The notes: generated from the sequence alone by a model not told the origin. A stretch of DNA of 64,000 nt from Terriglobia bacterium (GCA_020073665.1 JAIQEU010000008.1:131748-195747); one strand, 5' to 3'. Shown: positions 8,665-16,598, counted from the first letter of the stretch. Translations and numbers: made by a program.

Positions 8665-9597
8665 ATGAAAAAGCTGAACTTCCTGCTCTCGCTTACCAAC
8701 CACGACAACGACTACCAGATCGAGCAGGCAGCGGACGCGGAACGGGTGGCGCGCAAGCTCGGGGTCGACCTCACCATCATCACCGCCGACAACGACAGCA
8801 TCACTCAAAGCCAGCAACTGCTGAAGGTGATTCAGTCCCGTTCGGGCGCGCATCCCGACGCCATCATCTTTGAGCCGGTCGGAGGGACAGGCCTGCCCCA
8901 AGTGGCGCGGGCAGCCGCGGCGGCAGGCATCGGGTGGGTGGTGCTGAATCGCGACACCGAATACATCGCTGATCTCCGCAAGACATTCCAGGTTCCCATC
9001 TTTTCCATCACCTCGGACCACGAAGAAATCGGGCGCATTCAGGGCCAGCAACTGTCCGCACTGCTGCCCAAGGGTGGTTCCATCCTCTACATCGAAGGCC
9101 CCGGAGAGAGCCTGGCGGCCAAGCAACGCACCAGTGGAATGCACGAAACCAAGCCCGTCGATGTGCAAGTGAAAGCCATCCGCGGACAGTGGACCGAAGC
9201 CAGCGCCCACAAGGCCGTCAGTTCCTGGCTGCGTCTGTCCACATCTTTGGACGCGCGCATGGACCTGGTGGCGGCGCAGGATGACGGCATGGCCGTAGGC
9301 GCCAAGAAGGCGTTCCAGGAACTTCCCAACGGCGCCGCTCGAGACCGCTGGCTGAGTGTGCCATTTCTTGGGGTAGACGGTATGCCGAAGACCGGCCAAG
9401 CCTGGGTCCGCAGCGGCTTGCTGACCGCCACCATTGTGGTTCCAGCTAATGCCGGCAAGGCCTTGGAAATGCTGTCGCAAGCGGTCCACACCGGGGTGAT
9501 GCCACCTGAGCGCACGCTGACCGTGCCTATCTCCTATCCCGCACTGAACTCCTTGGGCCCGGCCCAAGCCGAGAAGGCTCGGCTGTTGTCGATCTAA
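8665..9597 (+). CDS. Periplasmic-binding-protein-like (LacI/sugar-binding fold) orphan
   Basis: This 310-residue protein has the type I periplasmic-binding fold (Peripla_BP_4-like). The opening strand KKLNFLLSLTNHDNDYQIEQA is followed by DAIIFEPVGGTGLPQVARAAAAAGIGWVVLNRD, GSILYIEGPGESLAAKQRTSGM and DLVAAQDDGMAVGAKKAF, which is the usual pattern of sugar ABC binding proteins. It has no signal peptide and no helix-turn-helix, and no ABC permease or ATPase is adjacent. It could be a cytoplasmic sensor or a binding protein that lost its export signal. The ligand is unknown. The ATG is preceded by GGGGCAG. Confidence 0.75.
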   Translation: MKKLNFLLSLTNHDNDYQIEQAADAERVARKLGVDLTIITADNDSITQSQQLLKVIQSRSGAHPDAIIFEPVGGTGLPQVARAAAAAGIGWVVLNRDTEYIADLRKTFQVPIFSITSDHEEIGRIQGQQLSALLPKGGSILYIEGPGESLAAKQRTSGMHETKPVDVQVKAIRGQWTEASAHKAVSSWLRLSTSLDARMDLVAAQDDGMAVGAKKAFQELPNGAARDRWLSVPFLGVDGMPKTGQAWVRSGLLTATIVVPANAGKALEMLSQAVHTGVMPPERTLTVPISYPALNSLGPAQAEKARLLSI

Positions 9598-9738
9598 CGG
9601 CCCGAAAAGCAAGCTGGCTACCGCGCAATTCCAAGAATTTCTCTTTCTCACAGTAGCTCGTGATCAACGTCACCGCTAACCACCGGCCCGTGGCGCGCGA
9701 TGGAGATGTCTCCCTTCCCTCAGACTAGGAGTATCCCC

Positions 9739-10278
9739 ATGACAAATCTTGCATTCCGCATCATCTCGCTGCTGTCGCTCCTCTTTCTAGCTCCGCCGGT
9801 CTGGTCTCAGGAAAACGCGGGAGCCGCAAAAGAAAATGTAACTGCCGACGCTGCGGCTCCGCTGATCAGCGGCGAATCCTTACCCAAGGGAGCTCGGTTG
9901 TTCGTCGCACCAATCCAGAACGGATTCGAGACCTATATCGTCGCGGGCCTTGAGAAGAAAAAGGTCCCGGTAGTTCTAGTCGCCGATCGTAGCAAAGCCG
10001 ACTACGAACTCAGCGGGCGGGTGGCCCGCCTCTGCGCCGCCATTGTAAGCCATCTGTATGAAAACGAGGGTGCCCCGCTCCTTGCGTTTCTTGCAAGGGG
10101 CGGGTGTGTGCGGCGTCACAGAACTTTCCTCCCTGGTGGCTCTACGATCCGCCCACAGGCCTCAAGGTCAGAAGCGACCCACGGCGCCGGAGACCGGCAC
10201 TTCATCCCTGGCAGTGGCTATCCGCGGTGGGCTTGGCTCGGTACACTCCGATGCCGTGATCTGGTCTTAGCCGGTTAG
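9739..10278 (+). pseudogene. Secreted-protein gene truncated by a REP-like element
   Basis: Codons 1 to about 91 (to 10012) look like a normal secreted protein. There is a signal peptide (FRIISLLSLLFLAPPVWSQ), then KGARLFVAPIQNGFETYIVAGLEKKKVPVVLVADRSKADYELSG, a pattern I associate with small acidobacterial exported proteins that continue for about 80 more residues. At 10013 the frame runs into a palindromic repeat, and the remaining 88 codons are Arg/Cys-rich and look like read-through of non-coding DNA. I therefore call it a truncated gene. A residual exported peptide could still be made. Confidence 0.6.
10013..10106 (+). repeat. REP-like element, copy A
   Basis: The element carries two palindromes: GGCGGGTGGCCCGCC at its start and an imperfect hairpin CCCGCTCCTTGC-loop-GCAAGGGGCGGG at its end, about 50 bases apart. 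It matches copy B (10331-10426) in inverted orientation over nearly its full length. It begins inside the coding sequence of the secreted-protein gene and ends its homology. Confidence 0.75.
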
Positions 10279-10330
10279 AACAGACGCGGCAGAAATATCG
10301 AATCAGGACGCCGGCCGCATAGCCAATGCC

Positions 10331-10426
10331 GGCACCCGCCCCTTGCAAAAAACGCAAGGAGCGGGGCACCCTCCCGAATTACCTTACGACTTATAATTCG
10401 CGCGCCAAGGGCGGGCCACCCGCCCG
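10331..10426 (-). repeat. REP-like element, copy B (inverted relative to A)
   Basis: The reverse complement starts with GGGCGGGTGGCCCGCCC and ends with CCCCGCTCCTTGCG-TTTTTTGCAAGGGGCGGG, as in copy A. The middle part is less conserved. The 224 bases between the two copies show no gene. The arrangement is like a BIME: two REPs facing each other. Confidence 0.75.
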
Positions 10427-10564
10427 TGGTGCTCGCAACTTCTCTTCTGGACTTTTATTTCAATTTCTGGCGCGCAACGTCGTGCTTTCCCACACACATC
10501 CAGTGCTGCCCTACCAACGGATGGGAGCAGGCGGACTCCGCCAAAGCGACTCGCTTAACGACCC

Positions 10565-11326
10565 CTAATGAGTTCTTCTTCGTCGCCAACCGCTCCACCA
10601 TGCTTGCAGGGCGGTTTGTGTCTCTTCGCTCCACCACCACGAGCCGACCTCAGCCAGTTCGTGATTGATATCTCGAGCAAACTGCCCGACGAGATCAGAT
10701 CGGGCTTGTCTGCGAGTCATCTCCATCGCAACTCGAGGGAGCACCAGCAGATCCTGGCACCACTTCAGCGCACGATCCACAACGTGCTCCATAGATACTA
10801 CCTCGTCTACTAGCCCCACGGCCGCTGCTTCGGACGGGGGCATCAGCAGGCCCGTCACAGCCAAGCGGTCCGCGTGACGAACACCGACGAGGCGCTGCAA
10901 TGCCGACAAAATCAACGGCGGTAGTGGCAATCCCAACGGCACCTCACTCAGGCCGATCTTCCAATCTCCCTTCGCGGCAACTCGCCAGTCGCAGAAAAGT
11001 GATAACGCCGTGCCAGACGCCAGAGCATGCCCCGTAATGGCGGCAGCAATAGGAATTGGTGAGGAGGCAAGAGCGCCCATCAACGCATAAAAATCATGCC
11101 AAAAGAGGTTCATCGACGGCCGGTCGAGCCTGAGCAGAATCTGCATGTCGAGCCCGGCCGAGAACATCCCCGGCACGCCCGAAAGCACCAGTGCGCGCTT
11201 GCCTTCCCGCGGGGCGGCTTCCACCGCCCTCAAAAGCACCTTGATCAGCTCAGGGGACAGCGCGTTCACCGGGGGTCGGTTCAACCGCAGCTCGCGAACT
11301 GCTTCATGCTCGAATGTAAGAATCAT
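10565..11326 (-). CDS. Enoyl-CoA hydratase/isomerase family protein
   Basis: This encodes 253 residues of the crotonase fold. MFSAGLDMQILLR (CoA-binding oxyanion loop, residues about 53-65) and ITGHALASGTALSLFCDWRVAAKGDWKIGLSEVPLGLPLP (second oxyanion region and active-site loop) are recognisable. The family hydrates or isomerises acyl-CoA thioesters. The usual catalytic Glu of the hydratases is replaced near the ASGTALSLFCDWR loop, while a Glu in GLSEV is kept, as in enoyl-CoA isomerases. The substrate is unknown, and no other beta-oxidation gene is nearby. Its ATG overlaps by four bases (ATGA) the end of a protein-kinase remnant. Confidence 0.85.
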   Translation of the reverse strand: MILTFEHEAVRELRLNRPPVNALSPELIKVLLRAVEAAPREGKRALVLSGVPGMFSAGLDMQILLRLDRPSMNLFWHDFYALMGALASSPIPIAAAITGHALASGTALSLFCDWRVAAKGDWKIGLSEVPLGLPLPPLILSALQRLVGVRHADRLAVTGLLMPPSEAAAVGLVDEVVSMEHVVDRALKWCQDLLVLPRVAMEMTRRQARSDLVGQFARDINHELAEVGSWWWSEETQTALQAWWSGWRRRRTH

Positions 11327-11541
11327 TGCTCGCCAAAATCATGAACGGTCAGAACGTCGGGGTGATTCAGGACCGCCAGCGCTCTTCTTGCCGGAATCGC
11401 CGAACACTCCAGGTGGCGAGACCATTGGGGGAGCAAGACTTTTGATCCGACCTCGCGATTCAGCAGCGTGTCCCGCGCACGATACAGCGTTCCCATGCCG
11501 CCCGTCCAAACGGCGCGATGATCGCGTATGATCCGAGTTTG
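11323..11541 (-). pseudogene. Remnant of a serine/threonine protein kinase N-lobe
   Basis: The translation reads TRIIRD..., then GGMGTLYRARDTLLNREVGSKVLLPQ, then RRALAVLNHPDVLTVHDFGEQ and stop. This is the glycine-rich loop, the strand with the ATP-binding Lys, and the region after helix C of a Pkn-type kinase, with part of helix C damaged. The catalytic loop, DFG and the whole C-lobe are missing. An open frame upstream to 11811 has no kinase character. The fragment is non-functional as a kinase and marks a rearrangement point. Confidence 0.7.
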
Positions 11542-11796
11542 CCGCCTGTGGAGGGAGCCATCTGTTTGCGCCATTATATGCCGATGGCAGGGCATCGCTG
11601 ATTTGGTACTAGTCCTTGCCCAGCTGCTGGCGGAGTGCGCCCACCTTTGGTAAGGAGGCAAGAAGGCGACCATAAAAATACCACTACGCTGGAATGGGCC
11701 CCCCAAGGCATGGCTCCGAAACTGACCACCATTTTGCTGTCCCAGATAAGTTAAACGCTCTCTCACCGTGCAGAACTGTGATAGAACCATCTCGGG

Positions 11797-12561
11797 ATGG
11801 AACGGCTGCAAAAGAGACTAAAGGGCTGGGACTTCGTCGAGTTGGCTTCCCTAGTTGATGCGCCCGACGAAATAACGGATTTGTGGGAAGAGCTGGGTCA
11901 GGAAAGAACCAAATTGGCAGCGAATCTGCGCCAGTTCAAGAAAGAAATAGCATCCCGTGAGGGCTCTGAGGCGATTTACTCGGACCATTTTATGATAGTT
12001 CATGTTCGGGTTTGTCAGATTCGACTGTCGAGTACATCGGTGTTTGCAAGGATTCATCTCGTCCCTTTCCATGGTGAAAGAGAATATATATGGCCGATCC
12101 CTCCTTCTTGGCCGATCGCCTGCTCCTGGCGACGATCGTGGCATTGTGACGAGCTACTGTGGATCGCGGGTGGTCGGAGGATGTTTTTTTCTCGGGACGT
12201 CATTGACGAGGTGACCGGCATTCGCGCCGCATTTCCGTATACCGACAAATTCGAGATTCACGACAAACACTTCTTTTCTATGCTTAAACCGCTCCAATCG
12301 TTCACAGAGCGAACGGCGTCGCATCGCCTGCAAAATGTCAACGAGATATTAAACAGAATCGAGGCGCACAAGCAGATACCCGCAAGTCTACGGACGGCGT
12401 TGCAGGACGTGCCCCCCTGTTTATCTTTTTTCTCTGATGCGATCAAGTTGTACGACTTTATCGACAAGGTTAAGTCGGAGGCGGGCAAGACCCTAACGGA
12501 CGGCGAAGCCGGTCAACTCATCCGCGAAGCCAACCTGGTTAGAAGGGTTTGGGATTACTAG
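11797..12561 (+). CDS. Unrecognised protein from an AT-richer segment
   Basis: This is a 254-residue open frame with no signal peptide and no family that I recognise. The N-terminal third is helical and charged (LWEELGQERTKLAANLRQFKKEI), the middle (residues about 70-125) is rich in Trp, Arg, Pro and Ile, and the C-terminal third is helical again (LQNVNEILNRIEAHKQI; IKLYDFIDKVKSEAGKTL). Its composition is AT-richer than the flanking genes, and no clear ribosome-binding site precedes the ATG. It lies in a stretch of remnants, so it may be a recent acquisition. The odd middle could reflect compensating frameshifts. Function is unknown. Confidence 0.45.
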   Translation: MERLQKRLKGWDFVELASLVDAPDEITDLWEELGQERTKLAANLRQFKKEIASREGSEAIYSDHFMIVHVRVCQIRLSSTSVFARIHLVPFHGEREYIWPIPPSWPIACSWRRSWHCDELLWIAGGRRMFFSRDVIDEVTGIRAAFPYTDKFEIHDKHFFSMLKPLQSFTERTASHRLQNVNEILNRIEAHKQIPASLRTALQDVPPCLSFFSDAIKLYDFIDKVKSEAGKTLTDGEAGQLIREANLVRRVWDY

Positions 12562-12987
12562 TCTGAGCGGGCGGGTGGCCCGTTCTCGCGCATTTTGTGC
12601 GCAAAGGCCTTAGGATTCCACACCTCATTTCGTGGGCAACTGTTGAAATAGTTCTTGCGAAGTAGGGCCAGGCGTTCACGATGAGTCTTAGCAGCCGGTT
12701 AGGTTCCTGAGCGCCTGCGCTCATCTCTTATTCCCGCGGCTTGGATCGGGAATCCGGGAGAGCCCGTTCAGATTATCCCGATATGGCACCAGTTCCTTGT
12801 TGAAATCCCGCGCACAAGCATTTTGTCGAACCCCTCCCATCCGGAAGGCCGGAAAATATAAGGGTGAGCCCCACGCCACCTAATAAGTGCGTGATACAGA
12901 ATTCGTTCTGGATTCTCGATCTCATACCGCAACCCGACGGACCTGAGCGCCGTGGGTACGCGGGGACAGGTGTCAACCAACAACACT
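12562..12987. other. Intergenic stretch with a partial REP-like element
   Basis: No gene is supported here. A half copy of the REP-like element (GCGGGCGGGTGGCCCG at about 12568-12583, followed by CGCGCATTTTGTGCGC, itself a small palindrome) starts immediately after the stop codon at 12561. The remainder shows no coding pattern. Confidence 0.5.
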
Positions 12988-13075
12988 AGCGGAAGACCTG
13001 AAAATCGGTGATGTCGTAGTCTTAAAGGCGGGCGCGACCGTGATGGGAACTGTGAGCCACGTTACGAAAGCTGGG
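12988..13075 (+). pseudogene. Remnant of a repeated exported beta-domain, fused in frame to the next gene
   Basis: In the frame of the following gene these bases read LAEDLKIGDVVVLKAGATVMG-TVSHVTKAG. This matches the end of the domain found twice in the product of 13660-15093 and once in that of 49691-50116 (compare RYRDLVVIPRETIVMGRVTKV). The N-terminal half of the domain is missing. It reads directly into the signal peptide of the 13076 gene without a stop, so automatic tools may call a start inside it (GTG 13040). Confidence 0.6.
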
Positions 13076-13657
13076 ATGAAGGGCAAGGCTCGTTTTTGCG
13101 GGATATGGGTATCGGTGCTCGTCCTTGGCGGGTCGGTGTGGCCGCAGTCGTCCACACCGCCCAGCGGCGACGCAAGCAATCCAGTGACCGCCTTCGTCTT
13201 CGTGCAGCGGACCCCGAGGCACGTCACGTACAGCAAATCCGAAGTGTTTCACAGCGTAGTGGATGACGTATTCTCCTACCTGGCCAGCAAGAATGTGGCG
13301 CTTGCCAAAGACGAGCTTGCTGGCCGGACCCACGCCGAAGACGAAATGCCGGTGTACACAGCCTTGAACATCGCGCGCGATGCCAATGCCACCTACCTGC
13401 TCTACCTGGTGGTGGACCGTCCCGCCCTCAAATGGATCAAAGTCACGGTGCGTTGTTACGATCTCTCTGGCAACCAGTTATGGGAAGCAAGTGCCGCCGA
13501 TGCCGGCGGGCTCACGGGCGGCCATGGACTGCGCGTGACCCTCGAGCGTCTGCACAAGCTGCTGGATAAGAGGCTGGGGCAGCCGGGCCTGCCGGTGATG
13601 AAGGCAGCCAACCAGCCTTCCCAGCCGCCTGTGGACCAGAAGCAGTCGTGGAGGTAG
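13076..13657 (+). CDS. Secreted protein of unknown function
   Basis: The product has 193 residues, with a basic start and signal peptide (MKGKARFCGIWVSVLVLGGSVWPQ). The mature part contains VVDDVFSYLASKNVALAKDEL, YTALNIARDANATYLLYLVVDRP and WIKVTVRCYDLSGNQLWE. These look like an alpha/beta domain of the kind used to combine duplicated lipoprotein-like units, but I know no named family. I chose the ATG at 13076 because it begins the signal peptide; the open frame upstream is a remnant of another domain. The stop overlaps the ribosome-binding region of the next gene, so the two are translated as a unit. Confidence 0.7.
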   Translation: MKGKARFCGIWVSVLVLGGSVWPQSSTPPSGDASNPVTAFVFVQRTPRHVTYSKSEVFHSVVDDVFSYLASKNVALAKDELAGRTHAEDEMPVYTALNIARDANATYLLYLVVDRPALKWIKVTVRCYDLSGNQLWEASAADAGGLTGGHGLRVTLERLHKLLDKRLGQPGLPVMKAANQPSQPPVDQKQSWR

Positions 13658-13659
13658 CC

Positions 13660-15093
13660 ATGCGAGGCATCATTGCAGTCGCGTTGCTCGCATCCGCCTG
13701 CTTGTTTCTGCCAGCGACGTATGCTCAGCAAAGGCCCAACCCGGGCGACTCTGGAGCCAGCGCCTCACCGGCACCGAGTCCTCATCTGATCTTGCGGGAA
13801 GGCACCGAAGTGCTGCTGAAGTACGCTGAGGCAGTGAATTCCCGTACCGCCCAAGAAGGCGACATGGTGGAATTTGTACTTGCGGAAGACTTGACAGTCG
13901 GCAACACCGTGATCGCCGAAGCCGGTTCGCGCGCGGTCGGTGCGGTGGTTCATACCAAGACCCCGGATGCAGGGGACAGTCCCGGTGAGCTGAACGTGCG
14001 TATGACTTTCCTGAAAGCCGGGAAGACCAAGGTACCGTTGCGGGGCACCACCGGACTGGTCGGCGATATCGGTGTCGTCCTTCGTGGCACGCCAGCCACG
14101 ATCGACCAGGCTACGACGGTGAAGGCCTCCGTGGCTGTAGACACCGAAGTGCAGCCGCTAAACCCGGTCAACTCGCTGGCGACAGCGGCTGCGATTGAAG
14201 TTCCCGCGGACCGGGTTCGACTGGCAAAAGGTAGAATCGTGCGGCTGATGGTGATCGAAACGGTTTCCTCGAAAACCGCAAAGGTGGGCGAGGCGGTGAA
14301 GCTGCAGGTGATCGACCCGGTCAAAGTCAGCGACCTGGTGGTAATCGCCAGCGAGGCGCCGGCATCGGGAACCATCACCGAGGTGCACCCCGCCAGCAGG
14401 GCGTGGCGCAAGGGTGGCGTGGTTCTACGCTTGGATTCCGTCACCCTGGTAAACCAACAACAAGTGGCGCTTGCGGCGGTGAACGCGGTTAAGGGTGGCG
14501 ATACGCAGGCCGCGTACGCCTGGACCCAGGCCATCGTCCAGAGCCAGGGGCTGGCGCTGCTCTTCCTGCCCTTCGCCCCACTGCAACACGGCCAGCAAGC
14601 CACGATCCCGAAGGGAGCCGTGATGGAAGCCACCACCGCCGGCGAGATTCTACTGGACCGCGCCAGCGTCGAAGCTTCGCAGCCACCGCCACCAGAAAAA
14701 AAGCAGGGACCCGCCTCGGCAACCATCTACTATCCCAAGGTTGGGGACATAAGCTCGGTCGAACTCTGGTGCGGTTCGATCAAGCTGGGGAAGTTGAAAC
14801 GAGGCCACAAGCTCACTGTCAGCCTGCCTCCGGGCAAGTACTGGTTCCGTGTTTTCAAGGGCGGGCGCTCGACCTTACTGGAAGCCAAGGAAGGTGGCGA
14901 ATACTACTTGCGCACAGAGGTCGAACCCCTCCCTTCGCTCTCTTCCAGATGGGAGTTCTCGCTGTCGCTCGTGGAACACGATATCGGCGAGGTCCAGGCT
15001 GGAGACACCAAGCCTCTTGAGAGCAAGAATGTGCCCGACATCTCCACCGTTGACCTTGCACAGTTGCAGGCAGATCCCAACGCGAAACACTGA
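13660..15093 (+). CDS. Secreted protein with duplicated beta-domain
   Basis: This 477-residue protein has a signal peptide (MRGIIAVALLASACLFLPATYAQ). Two homologous domains follow: residues about 45-130 (REGTEVLLKYAEAVNSRTAQEGDMVEF) and 190-270 (AKGRIVRLMVIETVSSKTAKVGEAVKL). Each has the pattern V-N-S-x-T-A-x-x-G-D-x-V-x-F, then V-V-I-A and a G-x-V motif. A hydrophobic segment (IVQSQGLALLFLPFAPL) and a C-terminal beta domain (SVELWCGSIKLGKLKRGHKLTVSLPPGKYWFRVF) complete it. GGAGG five bases before ATG 13660 fixes the start. The domain recurs in 49691-50116 and as a remnant at 12988. Function is unknown; it is probably a periplasmic or outer-membrane-associated protein. Confidence 0.7.
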   Translation: MRGIIAVALLASACLFLPATYAQQRPNPGDSGASASPAPSPHLILREGTEVLLKYAEAVNSRTAQEGDMVEFVLAEDLTVGNTVIAEAGSRAVGAVVHTKTPDAGDSPGELNVRMTFLKAGKTKVPLRGTTGLVGDIGVVLRGTPATIDQATTVKASVAVDTEVQPLNPVNSLATAAAIEVPADRVRLAKGRIVRLMVIETVSSKTAKVGEAVKLQVIDPVKVSDLVVIASEAPASGTITEVHPASRAWRKGGVVLRLDSVTLVNQQQVALAAVNAVKGGDTQAAYAWTQAIVQSQGLALLFLPFAPLQHGQQATIPKGAVMEATTAGEILLDRASVEASQPPPPEKKQGPASATIYYPKVGDISSVELWCGSIKLGKLKRGHKLTVSLPPGKYWFRVFKGGRSTLLEAKEGGEYYLRTEVEPLPSLSSRWEFSLSLVEHDIGEVQAGDTKPLESKNVPDISTVDLAQLQADPNAKH

Positions 15094-15160
15094 CCGCTGG
15101 CGCGAAACCCAGCCCGGAGCGGTTATAGTGAATCTTGTTCATCCTCGAACAGGAGAATCA

Positions 15161-15523
15161 ATGCCAACGTTGATCGCCCAACCCACCCGCATTCGCGCCG
15201 CCGGAACCAAACCCAAACTGATCGACGAGTACATCGGGCGGGTGAATTCAGAAACCTCCGTCGCCAGCGTCGCTCATATGCGCAGCCCGCAGGGTTGGGA
15301 GGAACCGGGACAGACTCCGGAGTTCGATGAGTTCACCGTGGTGCTGAAAGGGGCGCTGCGGGTGCGCCACCAAGGCGGCGAGCTCGACGTCAGCGCGGGC
15401 CAGGCGGTGATTGCTCATCGCGGCGAGTGGGTGCAATACTCAACGCCCGGCGTCGAGGGAGCGGAGTACATCGCGGTATGCGTGCCGGCGTTTGCCATGG
15501 CGACGGTGCATCGGGACGAGTAG
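15161..15523 (+). CDS. Cupin-domain protein
   Basis: The product has 120 residues with no signal peptide. The central part shows the double-stranded beta-helix pattern of cupin_2/EutQ-like proteins: PGQTPEFDEFTVVLKGALRVRHQGGELDVSAGQAVIAHRGEWVQYSTPGVEGAEYIAVCVPAF. In cupin motif 1 the usual metal His residues are mostly absent, since the segment reads EFDEFTVVLKG, so metal binding may be altered. AGGAG precedes the ATG at 15161. It stands alone after the secreted pair at 13.1-15.1 kb. The biochemical role is unknown. Confidence 0.75.
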   Translation: MPTLIAQPTRIRAAGTKPKLIDEYIGRVNSETSVASVAHMRSPQGWEEPGQTPEFDEFTVVLKGALRVRHQGGELDVSAGQAVIAHRGEWVQYSTPGVEGAEYIAVCVPAFAMATVHRDE

Positions 15524-15538
15524 CAGCGACGCCAGAAG

Positions 15539-15554
15539 TGTTCCGCGTGGAACA
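15539..15554. other. parS-like 16-bp palindrome
   Basis: TGTTCCGCGTGGAACA differs at one central position from the ParB site form TGTTCCACGTGGAACA. It lies in non-coding DNA just after the cupin gene. No parA or parB is in the window. A chance or regulatory palindrome is the alternative. Confidence 0.4.
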
Positions 15555-15654
15555 CTCCCATAGCGGCAAGCCGCTGAACAGATTGCAGTTAACCCATGGA
15601 TGCCGATATGTCGGCACCTGTTTCCTCAAGTGTTGGAGGCCTGGACTCCTAACG

Positions 15655-16598
15655 CTAGGGGTTCGAGTCGCTGCGGTACAGATCGGTACTCACATATTTC
15701 AAACCAGAGTCGATCATCAACGTGACCACTTTGGCGGTAGGCCCTAGTTTCTTTGCGACCCTGATCGCAGCGTGTACATTTCCACCGGAAGATGTGCCCG
15801 CAAATATGCCTTCCTTCCGGGCCAATGCTCTGGCCATATCTTTAGCGTCGGTGGTTTTGACCGACAAGATTTCATCTACAAGACTTGTGTCCCAAAGCGG
15901 CGGTGTGTAGCCAATACCGATGCCTTCAATGTCGTGAGCGCCAGGCTTGCCGCCCGATAACACGCAGGACTCCTCTGGTTCGACGGCGATTATTTTGATT
16001 TTCGGGTTATAGCGTTTTAAGACAGTTGCTACGCCACCCAAGGAGGCGGCGGTGCCCACCGATTGCACGAATGCGTCGACCCGACCATTGGTTTGATTCC
16101 AGATCTCTTCTCCGAGGGGAAAATAGCCGGCGATGCTGTCAGTATTATGCAGTTGGTTAGTCCAGTAAGTATTCGGTTCCAGACTCAGTTTCCTGGCACC
16201 TCGATCATGTCCAGGATCAACTGTTTAGTGATGCCCTGCCCGTCATAGGGAACTAGTGTCAGCTTCGCTCCAAACGCCACCATTTGATCCAGTTTTTCCT
16301 GACTGAATGCCTTCGAACTGACGACATGGATGCGGTAGCCCTTGGCAGCGCAAACCATCGCCAACGACGCCCCGGTAGTGCCACCAGTGTATTCCACAAG
16401 AGTAGAGCCAGCAGACAAGCGGCCGTCTTCTTCAGCCCGGGAAATCACTCCCAGCGCCATACGATCTTTCATGCTTCCGGTCGGATTTTGCCACTCAAGT
16501 TTGGCAAATATCTGCCCGCAGTTTGGCGGAACCAGCTTTTGAAGCTGCACTAAGGACGTGTTTCCAATAGAGCGCAAGATATTGCTGTCGATATTCAT
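15655..16598 (-). pseudogene. Cysteine synthase family gene broken by a one-base frameshift
   Basis: The first half (start 16598) reads NILRSIGNTSLVQLQKL...WQNPTGSMKDRMALG, with the PLP lysine in SMKDR and the TGGTTGASLA substrate loop, and stops at 16185. The second half reads LHNTDSIAGYFPLGEEIWNQ, then FVQSVGTAASLGGVATVL (phosphate loop), then EGIFAGTSSGGNVHAA to 15655. Adding one base in GAGGTGCCAGG (making GAGGTGGCCAGG on the coding strand, near 16197) restores one continuous reading frame of about 314 residues. This is either a real inactivating deletion or a sequence error. The intact family makes cysteine from O-acetylserine or a related substrate using PLP. The segment is AT-richer than its neighbours, and no cysE is adjacent. 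Confidence 0.8.

Noticed and set aside
10013-10430. A small insertion sequence
   Set aside because: The inverted copies are imperfect, flank only 224 non-coding bases and enclose no transposase, so REP-like elements are a better description.
15620-15665. A tRNA-Arg(CCT) gene
   Set aside because: The anticodon-loop and T-loop words are present but the anticodon and T stems do not pair and no acceptor stem or D arm is seen.
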